A stretch of 64,000 bases of DNA from positions 123,894-187,893 of the forward strand of contig JAZDFQ010000069.1 in the NCBI GenBank assembly GCA_043807765.1, in the 5' to 3' direction. The translations under genes and the position numbers were made by a program. The first letter of the stretch is position 1, and every line of letters starts with the position of its first letter. Origin of the DNA: Stygiobacter sp043807765. Its GTDB lineage: Bacteria > Bacteroidota > Ignavibacteria > Ignavibacteriales > Melioribacteraceae. The notes beneath the pieces were generated by a model. The model searched no databases and was not told where the DNA came from. It saw only the letters and a program-made list of their open reading frames with translations. Positions 34,923 to 44,889 of this stretch are shown one piece after another.

Positions 34923-35785
34923 TAAGTTTTTTTGTTGAAGCGGTAGAGTGTATAAGAAATGTAAGTGTTCTGAAATAGAACGTAGAAAACCGGACCAAGA
35001 GCGGCAAGCGGAGACATGAATGTTAACGCAATCCAAATTGTGAATGCATTGTTTTTCTGTCCGAGCGATTGACTTGCCTCTGTGCGATAATTTTTTCCAC
35101 CGATTAGCCAGCCGAGCCCAAAGTAGAATAAACAAAGCAACCCGGAAACAGCGGCAATTAAAAAGACGATTGTAAGATTTGATGTTAGTTCTTCGCGGAT
35201 ATATGTTGTTGCATCTGATACTGCAATGTAAATGTTAGCTACTAAAATGTAGAATGATGAATCTTTCCACTCAACCAGAAACTTCCAAACCTTTGGCAAA
35301 ACAAATCTTATTAGTTGAGCAAGAATAAAAGGAACCGAAATTGTTATCAGAACCGGAAACAATACATCGCTAACGCTGATTGGTTTTGCGCTGCTTGCAA
35401 TAAACGGAAGCAGAAAAGGTATTAGCAGAGCAATGACAATATTATTCAGAAGAAGAGAAAACATTACATACTCAACCTTTCCCTTCTTCAAACTGATTAT
35501 AACCGGCGCCGCAATTGCTGTGGGTGCAATTGCAGTTACAAATACAGTTTGTGCTAGCGAGTGATAGAAAAAATTTATTAGATAAAAAAAGATTAGGGGA
35601 GTTAAAACGATTGTTCCTAGAATTACAAAATGGCTTTGTTTAATCACCTCTTTGTTGGTTCTTACATCAAGAAAAGAAAAAAACAGCAAGACCATTAAGA
35701 AATAGCGGATAAGAAAAGTGTATTCGTATCCGTATGGTAGAATGATACCAAGTGCAATCGCTATAAGTAAAAGAAAGTTCTTCAT
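34922..35785 (-). CDS. BASS-type (bile acid:Na+ symporter fold) transporter
   Basis: 287 residues from the ATG at 35785 (MKNFLLLIAIALG); the frame extends 18 codons to a TTG with no better ribosome site. Nine to ten hydrophobic helices are visible, with the crossing-region motif PTAIAAPVIISL and NNIVIALLIPFLLP after helix 4, and SLGQKNNAFTIWIAL near the end, as in sodium-coupled BASS carriers. The substrate is unknown. The C-terminus LYRFNKKT differs from the LYLFNSQ end of the detached copy beyond the transposase gene. Divergent from the RND operon. Confidence 0.82.
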   Translation of the reverse strand: MKNFLLLIAIALGIILPYGYEYTFLIRYFLMVLLFFSFLDVRTNKEVIKQSHFVILGTIVLTPLIFFYLINFFYHSLAQTVFVTAIAPTAIAAPVIISLKKGKVEYVMFSLLLNNIVIALLIPFLLPFIASSAKPISVSDVLFPVLITISVPFILAQLIRFVLPKVWKFLVEWKDSSFYILVANIYIAVSDATTYIREELTSNLTIVFLIAAVSGLLCLFYFGLGWLIGGKNYRTEASQSLGQKNNAFTIWIALTFMSPLAALGPVFYVLFQNTYISYTLYRFNKKT

Positions 35786-35915
35786 TAGCCGCTTTAATTG
35801 TGGTTCTAACTTAAAAATGTTAAAAGCGCAATTCAACAAATAAAATTGGTCTTAACTAAACCATATTCATATTTTTATTGTCAATAATAGACAATAATTC
35901 TTAGGCTTTTCCAAT

Positions 35916-36983
35916 ATGAACAAGACCCTTATTAAAAGACTTTCGATTGCGGCATTAGTGCTTTTGATACTCGCAATTATCATCATTCCCAAACTAAAAT
36001 CTAAAGAAGAAGGAAACGGTTCTGCACCAATGGCAAGAGGTGGTGTAATACCGGTAACAATTAAAATAATTGGACCGGAAGACTTTGTAACAAACCTTAA
36101 TGTTTCCGGCTCTGTTATGGGTAACGAAGAAGTTCAGCTTCGAACAGAAACTTCCGGCAAAGTTATCTCTATAGCATTTAAAGAAGGCGCAAAAGTTAAC
36201 AAAGGCGATCTCTTGGTAAAAGTGAACGACGCAGACCTTCAAGCGCAGTTACGAAAAGCAGAAATTGTTAAGAAAAACGCTTCCGAAAAAGAATATCGCC
36301 AAAGAATTCTTCTTTCCAAAAACGGCATTAGCAAAGAAACTTATGAGACCGCAGTCAACGATCTGGATGCATCAATAGCCGATATTGAGAATATAAAAGC
36401 ACAAATAGCTAAAACAGAAATTCGCGCTCCATTTGCCGGAACAATCGGCTTGCGTTATATAAGCGAAGGAAGCTATGTAACGCCTTCAACACAAATTGCT
36501 TCTTTACAAAGTGCAAATCCTATTAAAGTAGATTTCTCAATTCCGCAAAGATTCGCTAATGAAATTTCTGTCGGAAATTATGTTCAGATTAAAACCGCAT
36601 CGGGAAAAGTGTTTTCCGCAAAAGTGTATGCTCTCGAACCGAAGGTTGATCCTTCGACACGCGCACTGCAAGTACGCGCAATTTGTAATAACGACCGGGG
36701 CGAGCTAATACCCGGCTCGTACGTTGGAGTAGAAGTGAATTTGAATAGTGTGAAAAATGCAATTGTAATTCCATCCCAAGCGCTTGCTTTGGATATTTCC
36801 GGCGAAAGAGTTTTTGTTTACAAAAATGGAATTGCAGCAGCGGTTAAAGTGGAAAGCGGAATTCGTACTGAAAGTGATGTTCAGATAACAAAGGGGATTA
36901 GTATGGGAGACAGTGTAATTACATCGGGAATTATGCAACTTCGTCCCCGCGCAAAAGTTAAAGTGCAGTCAATCGAAAAATAA
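35916..36983 (+). CDS. RND efflux periplasmic adaptor
   Basis: 355 residues. A membrane anchor (about 8-27) is followed by the lipoyl/barrel-sandwich halves: VQLRTETSGKVISIAFKEG and IRAPFAGTIGLRYISEGS, around a short alpha-hairpin. Then come the beta-barrel (PIKVDFSIPQRFANEI) and membrane-proximal domain (VQITKGISMGDSVITSG). It links the inner-membrane pump to the outer-membrane channel. First gene of the pump operon, 59 bases before the permease. Confidence 0.94.
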   Translation: MNKTLIKRLSIAALVLLILAIIIIPKLKSKEEGNGSAPMARGGVIPVTIKIIGPEDFVTNLNVSGSVMGNEEVQLRTETSGKVISIAFKEGAKVNKGDLLVKVNDADLQAQLRKAEIVKKNASEKEYRQRILLSKNGISKETYETAVNDLDASIADIENIKAQIAKTEIRAPFAGTIGLRYISEGSYVTPSTQIASLQSANPIKVDFSIPQRFANEISVGNYVQIKTASGKVFSAKVYALEPKVDPSTRALQVRAICNNDRGELIPGSYVGVEVNLNSVKNAIVIPSQALALDISGERVFVYKNGIAAAVKVESGIRTESDVQITKGISMGDSVITSGIMQLRPRAKVKVQSIEK

Positions 36984-37042
36984 ATTTTATTTCAACTTAG
37001 ATTTTTCTTAGCGGAAGTCTAAAGAACAACAGAGAAAAGAAA

Positions 37043-40000
37043 ATGAGTTTATCATCTTTAAGTATTCGCCGCCCGGTTTTATCAATCGTAATGTCGATTG
37101 TGATTGTACTTCTCGGCGTTATTGGTTTTACCTTTCTTGGTGTAAGAGAATACCCGAGCATCGATCCTCCAATTATTACCGTTAGTGTTTCCTATGTAGG
37201 CGCAAACGCAGATATTATCGAATCTCAAATTACCGAACCGCTTGAAGAAAGTATTAACGGTATCGCGGGAATTCGTTCAATTACATCTGTAAGCCGCGAT
37301 GGAAGAAGTTCAATTACAGTAGAGTTTAATGTAGATGTAAATTTGGAAGATGCGGCAAATGATGTGCGCGACCGTGTTTCTAGATCCGTTTCCAACTTGC
37401 CTCCCGATTCCGATCCACCGGTAGTAACTAAGACAGACGCGGATGCCAACCCGATTATGTACATCACTCTTAAAAGCGAATCAAAAAATTTGCTGGAAGT
37501 ATCGGACATTGCTTCAAATATTTTTAAAGAGAGACTTCAAACAATTCCCGGCGTTAGTGAAGTAAGGATTTTCGGCGAGAAAAGATTTTCTATGCGTCTG
37601 TGGCTCGACCCCTATAAAATGGCTTCACTAAAAGTTTCACCGCAAGAAATCAGATCCGCACTCACTAGTGAAAACGTAGAACTTCCTTCCGGCAAAATTG
37701 AAGGAGAAAACACAGAGTTAACAATACGCACTAAAGGAAGAATGTTAAGCGTGTATGAGTTTAACAATCTAATTATAAGAGAAGATCGCGGACAGTTAAT
37801 TCGTCTTTCCGATGTTGGTTACGCAGAGTTGGGTCCGGAGAATGAATACTCTGTTCTGAAAATAGACGGCGTACCAATGATAAGTGTTGTGTTAATGCCT
37901 CAGCCCGGTTCTAATCACATAGAAATTGCCGATGAATGCTACAAAAGATTGGAATTACTAAAGAAAGATATTCCTTCCGATATTGTTACAGAAATTCGCC
38001 TTGATGGAACAAAATATATCCGCAATTCTATTGCAGAAGTTGAAGAGACAATTTTAATTGCATTTGCATTGGTAATACTAATCATCTTTTTGTTCTTGCG
38101 TGATTGGCGCACTACTATTATTCCAATTCTTGCTATTCCAATTTCTCTTATTGGCGCATTCTTTATAATGTACTTCTCCAACTTCACAATAAACGTTCTA
38201 ACTTTGCTTGGAATTGTACTTGCGATTGGATTGGTTGTTGATGACGCGATTGTAGTTCTCGAAAACATTTATAAGAAAATTGAAGATGGAATGGATCCTG
38301 TTGAAGCGGGAATGAAAGGTTCTTCCGAAATTTTCTTTGCGATTATTTCCACAACAGTTTCTTTGGCAGTTGTGTTTCTACCTATAATATTCTTACAAGG
38401 ATTAACCGGAAGACTTTTCCGCGAGTTTGGAATTGTAATTGCCGGATCGGTTTTGATATCTGCGTTTGTTGCTTTAACACTAACGCCAATGCTAAGCACA
38501 CGAATTATCAAACGCAGAGCCCATCATAGCAAATTCTATAATCTTACAGAGCCATTCTTTGTTAATCTTATCAATGGATATGAGTCTATGCTTGTTTCTT
38601 TTCTTAAAAAGCGGTGGCTTGGCTTTGTTATTATGCTCGGTTCAGTCTTATTGATAGCTTTAATTATGCCTTTGATTCAAACGGAGTTGGCTCCGATAGA
38701 AGATAGAAATGAACTCCGATTAAGTACAACTACACCGGAAGGTTCAACATACAATTTCACTTACAATTTTATGGAGAAATTAAATCGCTTGCTTGAAGAA
38801 AAAGCTCCCGAAAGTGAATCAATTATGATGGGCGTAGCAATGGGTTTTGGTGGCGGCGCAAACAATACCGGATTCATTCGTCTATCGCTAGTTGAACCGG
38901 ATAAGCGAACCCGCTCTCAGCAGAAAATTTACGAGGATTTATCAAAACAAGTTAACAAGCTTAGCGATGGTAGAACGTTTGTTGTTCAATCGCAAACTAT
39001 AGGCACTCAACGCGGCGGCGGTCTTCCAATTCAATATGTTGTTCAAGCGCCCACAATTGAAAAACTTCGCGATGTTATTCCAAATTTTTTAGATGAAGCC
39101 CGGAAGAATGAAACATTTGCACAAGTGGATGTTAACTTAAAATTTAGCAAGCCGGAACTTGTTCTTGAAATAGACAGATCGAAAGCTCGCGAACTTGGTG
39201 TTGCCGTTGTAGATATTGCTCAGACTTTGCAGCTTGCATTAAGCGGTCAGCGCTACGGTTATTTTATTATGAACGGAAAGCAGTACCAAATTATCGGTCA
39301 GCTTACAAAAGAATATAGAAGCAAACCAATTGATCTTCAGACATTGTATGTTAAATCTAGAAAAGGAGAATTGCTGCAGCTTGATAATTTTATCTCGGTA
39401 AAAACACAAAGCACTCCGCCGCAGCTTTATAGGTTTAATAGATATGTAGCAGCCACATTTTCTGCAAGCTTAGCTCCCGGCAAAACTATCGGGGACGGAA
39501 TTGAAGCAATGGATGTAATTGCCGACAAAGTATTGGATGAGTCTTTTTCTACTGCACTTACCGGCACATCAAAAGATTTTGTGGAAAGCTCTTCTTCTCT
39601 TCTTTTTACATTCTTACTTGCGTTAACATTTTTGTATTTAATTTTAGCCGCTCAATTTGAAAGTTTCCGCGATCCGTTCATCATCATGTTCACTGTTCCA
39701 CTTGCGTTTGCCGGCGCTGTAATTTCCCTCTTCTTGTTCGATCAAACAATGAACATCTTCAGCGAAATCGGTTTGGTAATGTTGATTGGCCTAGTTACCA
39801 AGAATGGAATTTTAATTGTGGAATTTGCTAATCAAAAGAAGGCTCAAGGATTATCAGTTGTGGATGCAGTACGCGAAGCAGCGGTTCTGCGTTTTCGTCC
39901 TATTCTTATGACAAGTCTAGCAACTATACTTGGAACACTGCCAATTGCACTTGCACTTGGCGCCGGAGCGGAAAGCCGTGTCTCCATGGGCATTGCAGTG

Positions 40001-40102
40001 ATTGGCGGACTAGCATTCTCAACTGTATTAACCTTGTTCGTTATTCCGGCTGTTTATACTTACTTCTCAGAAAAAACAAAGAGCGTTTCAAATGTTGAAT
40101 AG
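37043..40102 (+). CDS. RND (HAE1-type) efflux permease
   Basis: 1019 residues, 12 transmembrane helices in two repeats with large periplasmic loops after helices 1 and 7. Proton-relay residues are in helix 4 (GLVVDDAIVVLENI); the second repeat has GLVTKNGILIVEFAN. The start SLSIRRPVLSIVMS and FLGVREYPSIDPP are family hallmarks. It extrudes drugs or lipophilic compounds using the proton gradient. The stop overlaps the start of the outer-membrane gene by 11 bases. Confidence 0.96.
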   Translation: MSLSSLSIRRPVLSIVMSIVIVLLGVIGFTFLGVREYPSIDPPIITVSVSYVGANADIIESQITEPLEESINGIAGIRSITSVSRDGRSSITVEFNVDVNLEDAANDVRDRVSRSVSNLPPDSDPPVVTKTDADANPIMYITLKSESKNLLEVSDIASNIFKERLQTIPGVSEVRIFGEKRFSMRLWLDPYKMASLKVSPQEIRSALTSENVELPSGKIEGENTELTIRTKGRMLSVYEFNNLIIREDRGQLIRLSDVGYAELGPENEYSVLKIDGVPMISVVLMPQPGSNHIEIADECYKRLELLKKDIPSDIVTEIRLDGTKYIRNSIAEVEETILIAFALVILIIFLFLRDWRTTIIPILAIPISLIGAFFIMYFSNFTINVLTLLGIVLAIGLVVDDAIVVLENIYKKIEDGMDPVEAGMKGSSEIFFAIISTTVSLAVVFLPIIFLQGLTGRLFREFGIVIAGSVLISAFVALTLTPMLSTRIIKRRAHHSKFYNLTEPFFVNLINGYESMLVSFLKKRWLGFVIMLGSVLLIALIMPLIQTELAPIEDRNELRLSTTTPEGSTYNFTYNFMEKLNRLLEEKAPESESIMMGVAMGFGGGANNTGFIRLSLVEPDKRTRSQQKIYEDLSKQVNKLSDGRTFVVQSQTIGTQRGGGLPIQYVVQAPTIEKLRDVIPNFLDEARKNETFAQVDVNLKFSKPELVLEIDRSKARELGVAVVDIAQTLQLALSGQRYGYFIMNGKQYQIIGQLTKEYRSKPIDLQTLYVKSRKGELLQLDNFISVKTQSTPPQLYRFNRYVAATFSASLAPGKTIGDGIEAMDVIADKVLDESFSTALTGTSKDFVESSSSLLFTFLLALTFLYLILAAQFESFRDPFIIMFTVPLAFAGAVISLFLFDQTMNIFSEIGLVMLIGLVTKNGILIVEFANQKKAQGLSVVDAVREAAVLRFRPILMTSLATILGTLPIALALGAGAESRVSMGIAVIGGLAFSTVLTLFVIPAVYTYFSEKTKSVSNVE

Positions 40103-41408
40103 AAAGAATTTTGCAATATTGGCTTTAGTAATAATCTCTGTTTTAAGTACCTACTTAGACGCACAGCAAAAACTTTCGCTTAAAGAGGCGATTAGTGTGG
40201 CACTTGAAAATAATTACGATATTAGAATTGCTAAAAGTGATGCGGCTATTAGCGAAAACAATTATTCAGTTGGTAACGCCGGATTTCTGCCAAGTCTCAA
40301 TGTCTCTGCTTCTCAAACAAAAACAGTAAGTAACACTAAACAAGAATATTCAAGTGGGCAGTTGGTTGACAAGACAAGTTCTGCGTCGGACAATACGGCG
40401 GCGGCGGCTACATTAAGCTGGACAATCTTTGATGGACTAAAAATGTTTATTTCTTTGTCTAAGCTAAAAGAATTAAAAGAGATTGGTGAAGTAAAACTCC
40501 GCTCGCAAGTTGAAACCTCTGTAGCAGATATAATTAAATATTACTATGATATTGTTCGCCAGAAACACAACTATAATGTTACGATGGAGAGCGTTGCTAT
40601 TTCTGAGCAGCGTTTGAAAATTACGGAAGAAAAATTTTCAGTCGGCTCTGCTTCCAAACTAGAAGTGCTTAGTGCAAAAGTGGATTTGAATACCGACCGC
40701 TCCAATCTTCTCAATCAAGAAGTAGTGTTAAATGGACTGAAGGTTTCTTTGAACACTCTGCTCGGAAGAAAAACTTCGGAAGAGTTTGATGTTGATGATC
40801 GTTTTGAAATGCTAAGCGGGCTTAATTATGACCTACTTCTTGAGGAAGCATATAAAAACAATGTAGAAGTTTTGCAATCCGAAAAGAGCAAAAATGTTTC
40901 TTCTTACGATGTTGGAATTTACCGTGCAGAGTATATGCCACGCTTTACGCTAAGCAGCGGATATACATATTCAAACGCACTCTCCGATGCGGGCTTTTTC
41001 AAGTCTAATAAAACTTATGGCTACAATTACGGTCTAAGCCTTTCTTGGAATTTGTTTAACGGATTTGCAACAACATTACAATATCAGAACGCACTTATTA
41101 ATTTGGACAAAAGTGAAATAAAGCTTCAACAAACAAAAGCTATCGTTGAATCTAATTTAATAACAGCTTTCAAGAATTATGAAAAGAACAACGAAATACT
41201 TGCGCTTGAAACAGAGAATGTCTCCGTTGCAAAAGAGAACTTAGATTTGGCCATGGAACAAATACGTCTCGGCTCCATTTCTCCAATTGAGTTTAGAGAT
41301 GTTCAGAAGAATTATATTACGGCACAGAGCAGATTGTCTTCGGCACAATTCAATGCGAAGATTAGCGAACGTGATCTATTGAAACAAAGCGGGGGGCTGA
41401 TTAGGTAG
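40092..41408 (+). CDS. TolC-family outer-membrane efflux protein
   Basis: 438 residues with a signal peptide ending YLDAQ. Two OEP repeats: LKEAISVALENNYDIRIAKSD through LLGRKT, and LLLEEAYKNNVEVLQ through the C-terminal helix (SLSPIEF-like GSISPIEFRDV). It forms the trimeric outer-membrane channel of the pump. Start overlaps the permease by 11 bases. Its 3' end overlaps the convergent membrane-sensor gene by 8 bases. Confidence 0.95.
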   Translation: MLNRKNFAILALVIISVLSTYLDAQQKLSLKEAISVALENNYDIRIAKSDAAISENNYSVGNAGFLPSLNVSASQTKTVSNTKQEYSSGQLVDKTSSASDNTAAAATLSWTIFDGLKMFISLSKLKELKEIGEVKLRSQVETSVADIIKYYYDIVRQKHNYNVTMESVAISEQRLKITEEKFSVGSASKLEVLSAKVDLNTDRSNLLNQEVVLNGLKVSLNTLLGRKTSEEFDVDDRFEMLSGLNYDLLLEEAYKNNVEVLQSEKSKNVSSYDVGIYRAEYMPRFTLSSGYTYSNALSDAGFFKSNKTYGYNYGLSLSWNLFNGFATTLQYQNALINLDKSEIKLQQTKAIVESNLITAFKNYEKNNEILALETENVSVAKENLDLAMEQIRLGSISPIEFRDVQKNYITAQSRLSSAQFNAKISERDLLKQSGGLIR

Positions 41409-41859
41409 AGTCTCTTTCATAAGCAACTTTTTCAATTTCTTCGGGCGATACGTCTTTGATACTGCTTAACCGTTTTATCTGTTTAGATGTTTCATCTATC
41501 ACATTATCATAATGCTCAACTATTTCTTCGGGCAGACTGTTTTTTTCTTCCGCAACTAATTTGAAGAATAACATTTTGTTCAAAAAATTATTTAGGATGT
41601 GTTGCACAGCCCGCATTGTAGAAAGGAATATTGCTTCTTTTTCTAGTTCTCTATCTTGAATATTATACCACATGCGACGGGTTAAGTAATAAAGCAAAAT
41701 TGAAGTCGTAATTATGAAGAACCACCCTTTGTATGTCTGTAGAATTGTAAGTGCCGATGCTGAACTGACAAAGGTTTCTAATATTCTATCCGAAAAGAAA
41801 ATCCAGGCTATTCCCAAAAACAAATAAACAAGAGTTACTTTCTGATATGGTTTAATCAT
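41401..41859 (-). CDS. Two-helix membrane protein, truncated-kinase-like
   Basis: 152 residues. Two membrane helices (about 8-25 and 40-63) enclose a short loop, the sensor layout LGIAWIFFSDRILE and LQTYKGWFFIITTSILLYYL common at the N-terminus of PAS-containing kinases. A cytoplasmic helix pair follows (STMRAVQHILNNFLNKMLFF), with a His-x-x-x-Asn-like spacing resembling a dimerisation-phosphotransfer segment, but no ATPase domain. It may be a degenerate kinase or a partner of the neighbouring kinase. It lies 88 bases from the response regulator gene, same strand. Confidence 0.65.
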   Translation of the reverse strand: MIKPYQKVTLVYLFLGIAWIFFSDRILETFVSSASALTILQTYKGWFFIITTSILLYYLTRRMWYNIQDRELEKEAIFLSTMRAVQHILNNFLNKMLFFKLVAEEKNSLPEEIVEHYDNVIDETSKQIKRLSSIKDVSPEEIEKVAYERDST

Positions 41860-41947
41860 TCAATCCTCTGTGGTTGCGCAAGTTATATTACAATTTATGA
41901 AAATTATTTCTATCCAATTAAAACTATAATGCCGAATAAAGTGAGAA

Positions 41948-42340
41948 TCAAATGGAATTTAGAATTGCCAGCAATTCTTTTCTTAAATATGGTTTTGAAA
42001 GGTAATGATCACACCCCGCTTCAAGAAATTCTTCTTTGTCTCCTGCCATTGCAAACGCAGTTGCAGCAATGATTGGTATAGTATTGTTTCTTGAACCCAT
42101 TTTAATTTTTTTAGTTATTTCTTTTCCGTTTCCGCCGCGCCCTAAATTTATATCCATTATTATGGCGTAGTAATCAACCCTCTTGACTAAATCCAGCACG
42201 GCGGCCTCATTATTTGCAATATCATATTGGCAATAATTGTTTAAATATGATTTCAATACTTCAACAGTAATTTCGTCATCTTCAACAATAAGAATTCTTT
42301 TGTTGTCGGTCGTTGATTTCTCCAGTTGAGACTCAAGCAT
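41948..42340 (-). CDS. Single-domain response regulator
   Basis: 130 residues, a receiver domain with no output domain. Phospho-acceptor Asp63 in IIMDINLG, acidic pocket VEDDE (20-23), Thr94 in ATAF and Lys116 in LSKPY. It starts 6 bases after the kinase stop and probably receives its phosphate, then acts by protein contact or as a phosphate sink. Confidence 0.93.
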   Translation of the reverse strand: MLESQLEKSTTDNKRILIVEDDEITVEVLKSYLNNYCQYDIANNEAAVLDLVKRVDYYAIIMDINLGRGGNGKEITKKIKMGSRNNTIPIIAATAFAMAGDKEEFLEAGCDHYLSKPYLRKELLAILNSI

Positions 42341-42346
42341 TATTTC

Positions 42347-44482
42347 TCATGTAGTTTTGAGCCTTCTGTTTTTCTCTTTTTTAACAATTTGAAAAGAGAC
42401 TATAAAAATAGAGCCTCTATCAACTTCACTTTCAACATTAATTTTTCCTTGTAGAATCTCTGTATATTCTTTTGTAAGAGATAACCCCAGGCCTGTTCCG
42501 GCGAATGTTCTTCCAATCCCCTCGCTAACTTGCCGGAATTCATCAAAAATTAGACCTAATGATTCAGCCGGGATTCCAATTCCAGTATCTTTCACACTTA
42601 CAATTACTCGCTCTTCGGTTCCACTTATAATAACGTCTATGTTGCCGGCGTTCGTAAATTTAATAGCATTATTTATTAGGTTATTAAATATGCTGGTAAG
42701 CATATAATCATCAGCGGTAACAGAATAGTCGTAATCGTCTGCGCATGTTAAATTATAGTTCAGCTCTTTTTGTTTTGCTGCTTGCTCAAATAAATAGAAG
42801 GAATTTTTTACCGTTGCCGAAAGGTTAAGAGTCTTGAGGTGAATATCTTTGTAATCACTTTTTGCTTTTGATAAATCTAAAACCTTGTTCAGAGTATCTA
42901 ATAAACGCAGACCACTTTTATGAATCTTTTCTGCCTTTTCTACTGTTCCGACATTGTTTTCTTCGGACATTATTAGTTCTGCAAAGCCAAGAATTCCGAT
43001 CATCGGCGTTCGTAGTTCGTGACTCATATTCGTAAAAAAGGCATCCTTTATTCTACTGGATTCCTCCGCTTTTTCTTTAGCAGAGATAAGTTCGTTTAGA
43101 ATTTTTTTCTTTTCCGTTACATCTTCTTTAAGGACAAGAAAATGAACAACTTTTTCAGTTTCATCTTTTATTGGAGAGATCAGAACATTTTCCCAGTAAT
43201 GTTCACCGTTCTTCTTTTTAGCTAAAGCTTCTCCTCCCCAGGTGTTTCCGGCACTAATTGAGCGCACAATATCTTTAATTAAATCATCTGAAAGTTGAGC
43301 TGATAAAAAATCAAAAGATTTTGCATTAAGCATCTCTTCTAACGAATAGCCGGACACTTCTATAAATTTTGGATTAACATATTCCACTGCGCCGAATGGA
43401 TCGATGATTAAAATACTAAGAGGACTTTGCTCAATAGCGTTCGATTTTATTAACAATTCATTTTCGACATGCTTTCTCTTTGAAATTTCTAACACCAGCG
43501 ATTTTTTTTGATTGAAAAACTCAAGTAATAATTTAGCGTAATCTCCAAAGACACTTTTCTTTTGAGATAAACTCAACAACTTTTCTGTTTCCTCGGTAGA
43601 AAGGCTTGTGGATAATGTACGGATTGGCCGCAAAATCCATTGATTAAACAATGCTAAAAGCAGAGCGAATACTATACACCCAAGAACAAACAAAAGTGGA
43701 ATATACTTTGCGTTGGCTTCTCTTATCTCCTTTACTGAATGGTTTATGTAAAACGAGCACAAGTTGAAAAGAGTGATTCCATTGTGATCGCGTAAAGGAA
43801 TACTTGAGAAAATAATTTCGGGATTACTTGCCGCATCATTCTTAATTATTAGTTCTTTCAATTTCTCGTTAGTAACGTAAAAGATTTTTGATTGATTCTG
43901 AACTTCAATATCATCGAGATAATTTTTATTCCAGTTTCTGGCGGTAAAAAGGTATCCGAATGGAATTCCTATTCTGGCAGAATCAGCAGAGTATTGAATT
44001 GGAGCGCCGACAAATTCAAGCAGATATTTTTCAGTATTAATAAAAAAGTGGGGGAATTTATTTTTGTTCAGTATCTTATTTGTAGCGGCAGTATCTAAAG
44101 GAAAATTTAATAGACTTTTATCGCTTACCGTGTTTGTAGAATAAATAAGATTATACTTTGCATCAAGTACCCAGCCAAACGAAATGTTGAAATTAGAAAA
44201 AGTCTCATCAAGGTTTATTTTTGCCCAGCTTATATCCGGTTTTTGTACAAACGTAACCATTTCATCCCAATAGGTATAATCGTATGTATAGCTTGTGAGT
44301 TGATTACTGAGGAGATTAATGTTGTTGTGTAGAATTATTTCAGCCCTTTTTCTTCCATCCAAGGAAAAGTTTACTAATTGTTTATTCTGCGAAGTCCAAA
44401 AGAAATGGCTTCCAAAAAGAAATAAAATAGAAAGGCTGATATGCACTATAATAACTTTTGATATGATGCCCATTCTTCTCAT
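42347..44482 (-). CDS. CHASE4-PAS sensor histidine kinase
   Basis: 711 residues. An N-terminal helix (about 8-29), a CHASE4-type periplasmic sensor (about 45-250; YDYTYWDEMVTFV) and a second helix (about 261-281) lead to a linker. A PAS domain (about 345-455, VEYVNPKFIEVSGYSLEEML) precedes the HisKA domain with His488 in FFTNMSHELRTP and the ATPase (NLINNAIKFTN; VKDTGIGIP; GTGLGLSL). It lacks a fused receiver; the partner regulator is encoded 6 bases downstream. The signal is unknown. Confidence 0.94.
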   Translation of the reverse strand: MRRMGIISKVIIVHISLSILFLFGSHFFWTSQNKQLVNFSLDGRKRAEIILHNNINLLSNQLTSYTYDYTYWDEMVTFVQKPDISWAKINLDETFSNFNISFGWVLDAKYNLIYSTNTVSDKSLLNFPLDTAATNKILNKNKFPHFFINTEKYLLEFVGAPIQYSADSARIGIPFGYLFTARNWNKNYLDDIEVQNQSKIFYVTNEKLKELIIKNDAASNPEIIFSSIPLRDHNGITLFNLCSFYINHSVKEIREANAKYIPLLFVLGCIVFALLLALFNQWILRPIRTLSTSLSTEETEKLLSLSQKKSVFGDYAKLLLEFFNQKKSLVLEISKRKHVENELLIKSNAIEQSPLSILIIDPFGAVEYVNPKFIEVSGYSLEEMLNAKSFDFLSAQLSDDLIKDIVRSISAGNTWGGEALAKKKNGEHYWENVLISPIKDETEKVVHFLVLKEDVTEKKKILNELISAKEKAEESSRIKDAFFTNMSHELRTPMIGILGFAELIMSEENNVGTVEKAEKIHKSGLRLLDTLNKVLDLSKAKSDYKDIHLKTLNLSATVKNSFYLFEQAAKQKELNYNLTCADDYDYSVTADDYMLTSIFNNLINNAIKFTNAGNIDVIISGTEERVIVSVKDTGIGIPAESLGLIFDEFRQVSEGIGRTFAGTGLGLSLTKEYTEILQGKINVESEVDRGSIFIVSFQIVKKEKNRRLKTT

Positions 44483-44889
44483 TTTAGAATTCCACTTGAT
44501 GCTTTATCTCAAGATTCATTAAGTAGTTTCAGAAACTTCTACAATTTTCTTTGTTAATTAGTTCACCACTTAGAAAACATTACAATCAATAGCTGGTTAT
44601 CAGAAGGTGGTTCGGTAGTTGTATTAAAGTAGAAAGGCCTCATTGAAAACCTCAACAAATCAGACGCTTCTTAATTAATGACTCTGTTAGTTAAAGAAAG
44701 TGTAAACGAATTGCCAACCGGAAACAAACTAAATGTAGGCCTCTGATGTTTATACATTATTACAACACTCCGTTAGTGTACATTATTATCGACTACAAAA
44801 AAGCGAAGTTTACTATTGTATATTGTATAACTATGCAGAAAATGGAAGATTATTTATGAAGAAGCAAGGGGGAGGTTTAATTTCGCTAC
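44483..44889. other. Gene-free stretch
   Basis: 407 bases between the kinase start and the U32 stop. I see no gene longer than about 22 codons, no strong hairpin and no tRNA-like structure. It presumably holds the kinase operon's promoter. Confidence 0.5.
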
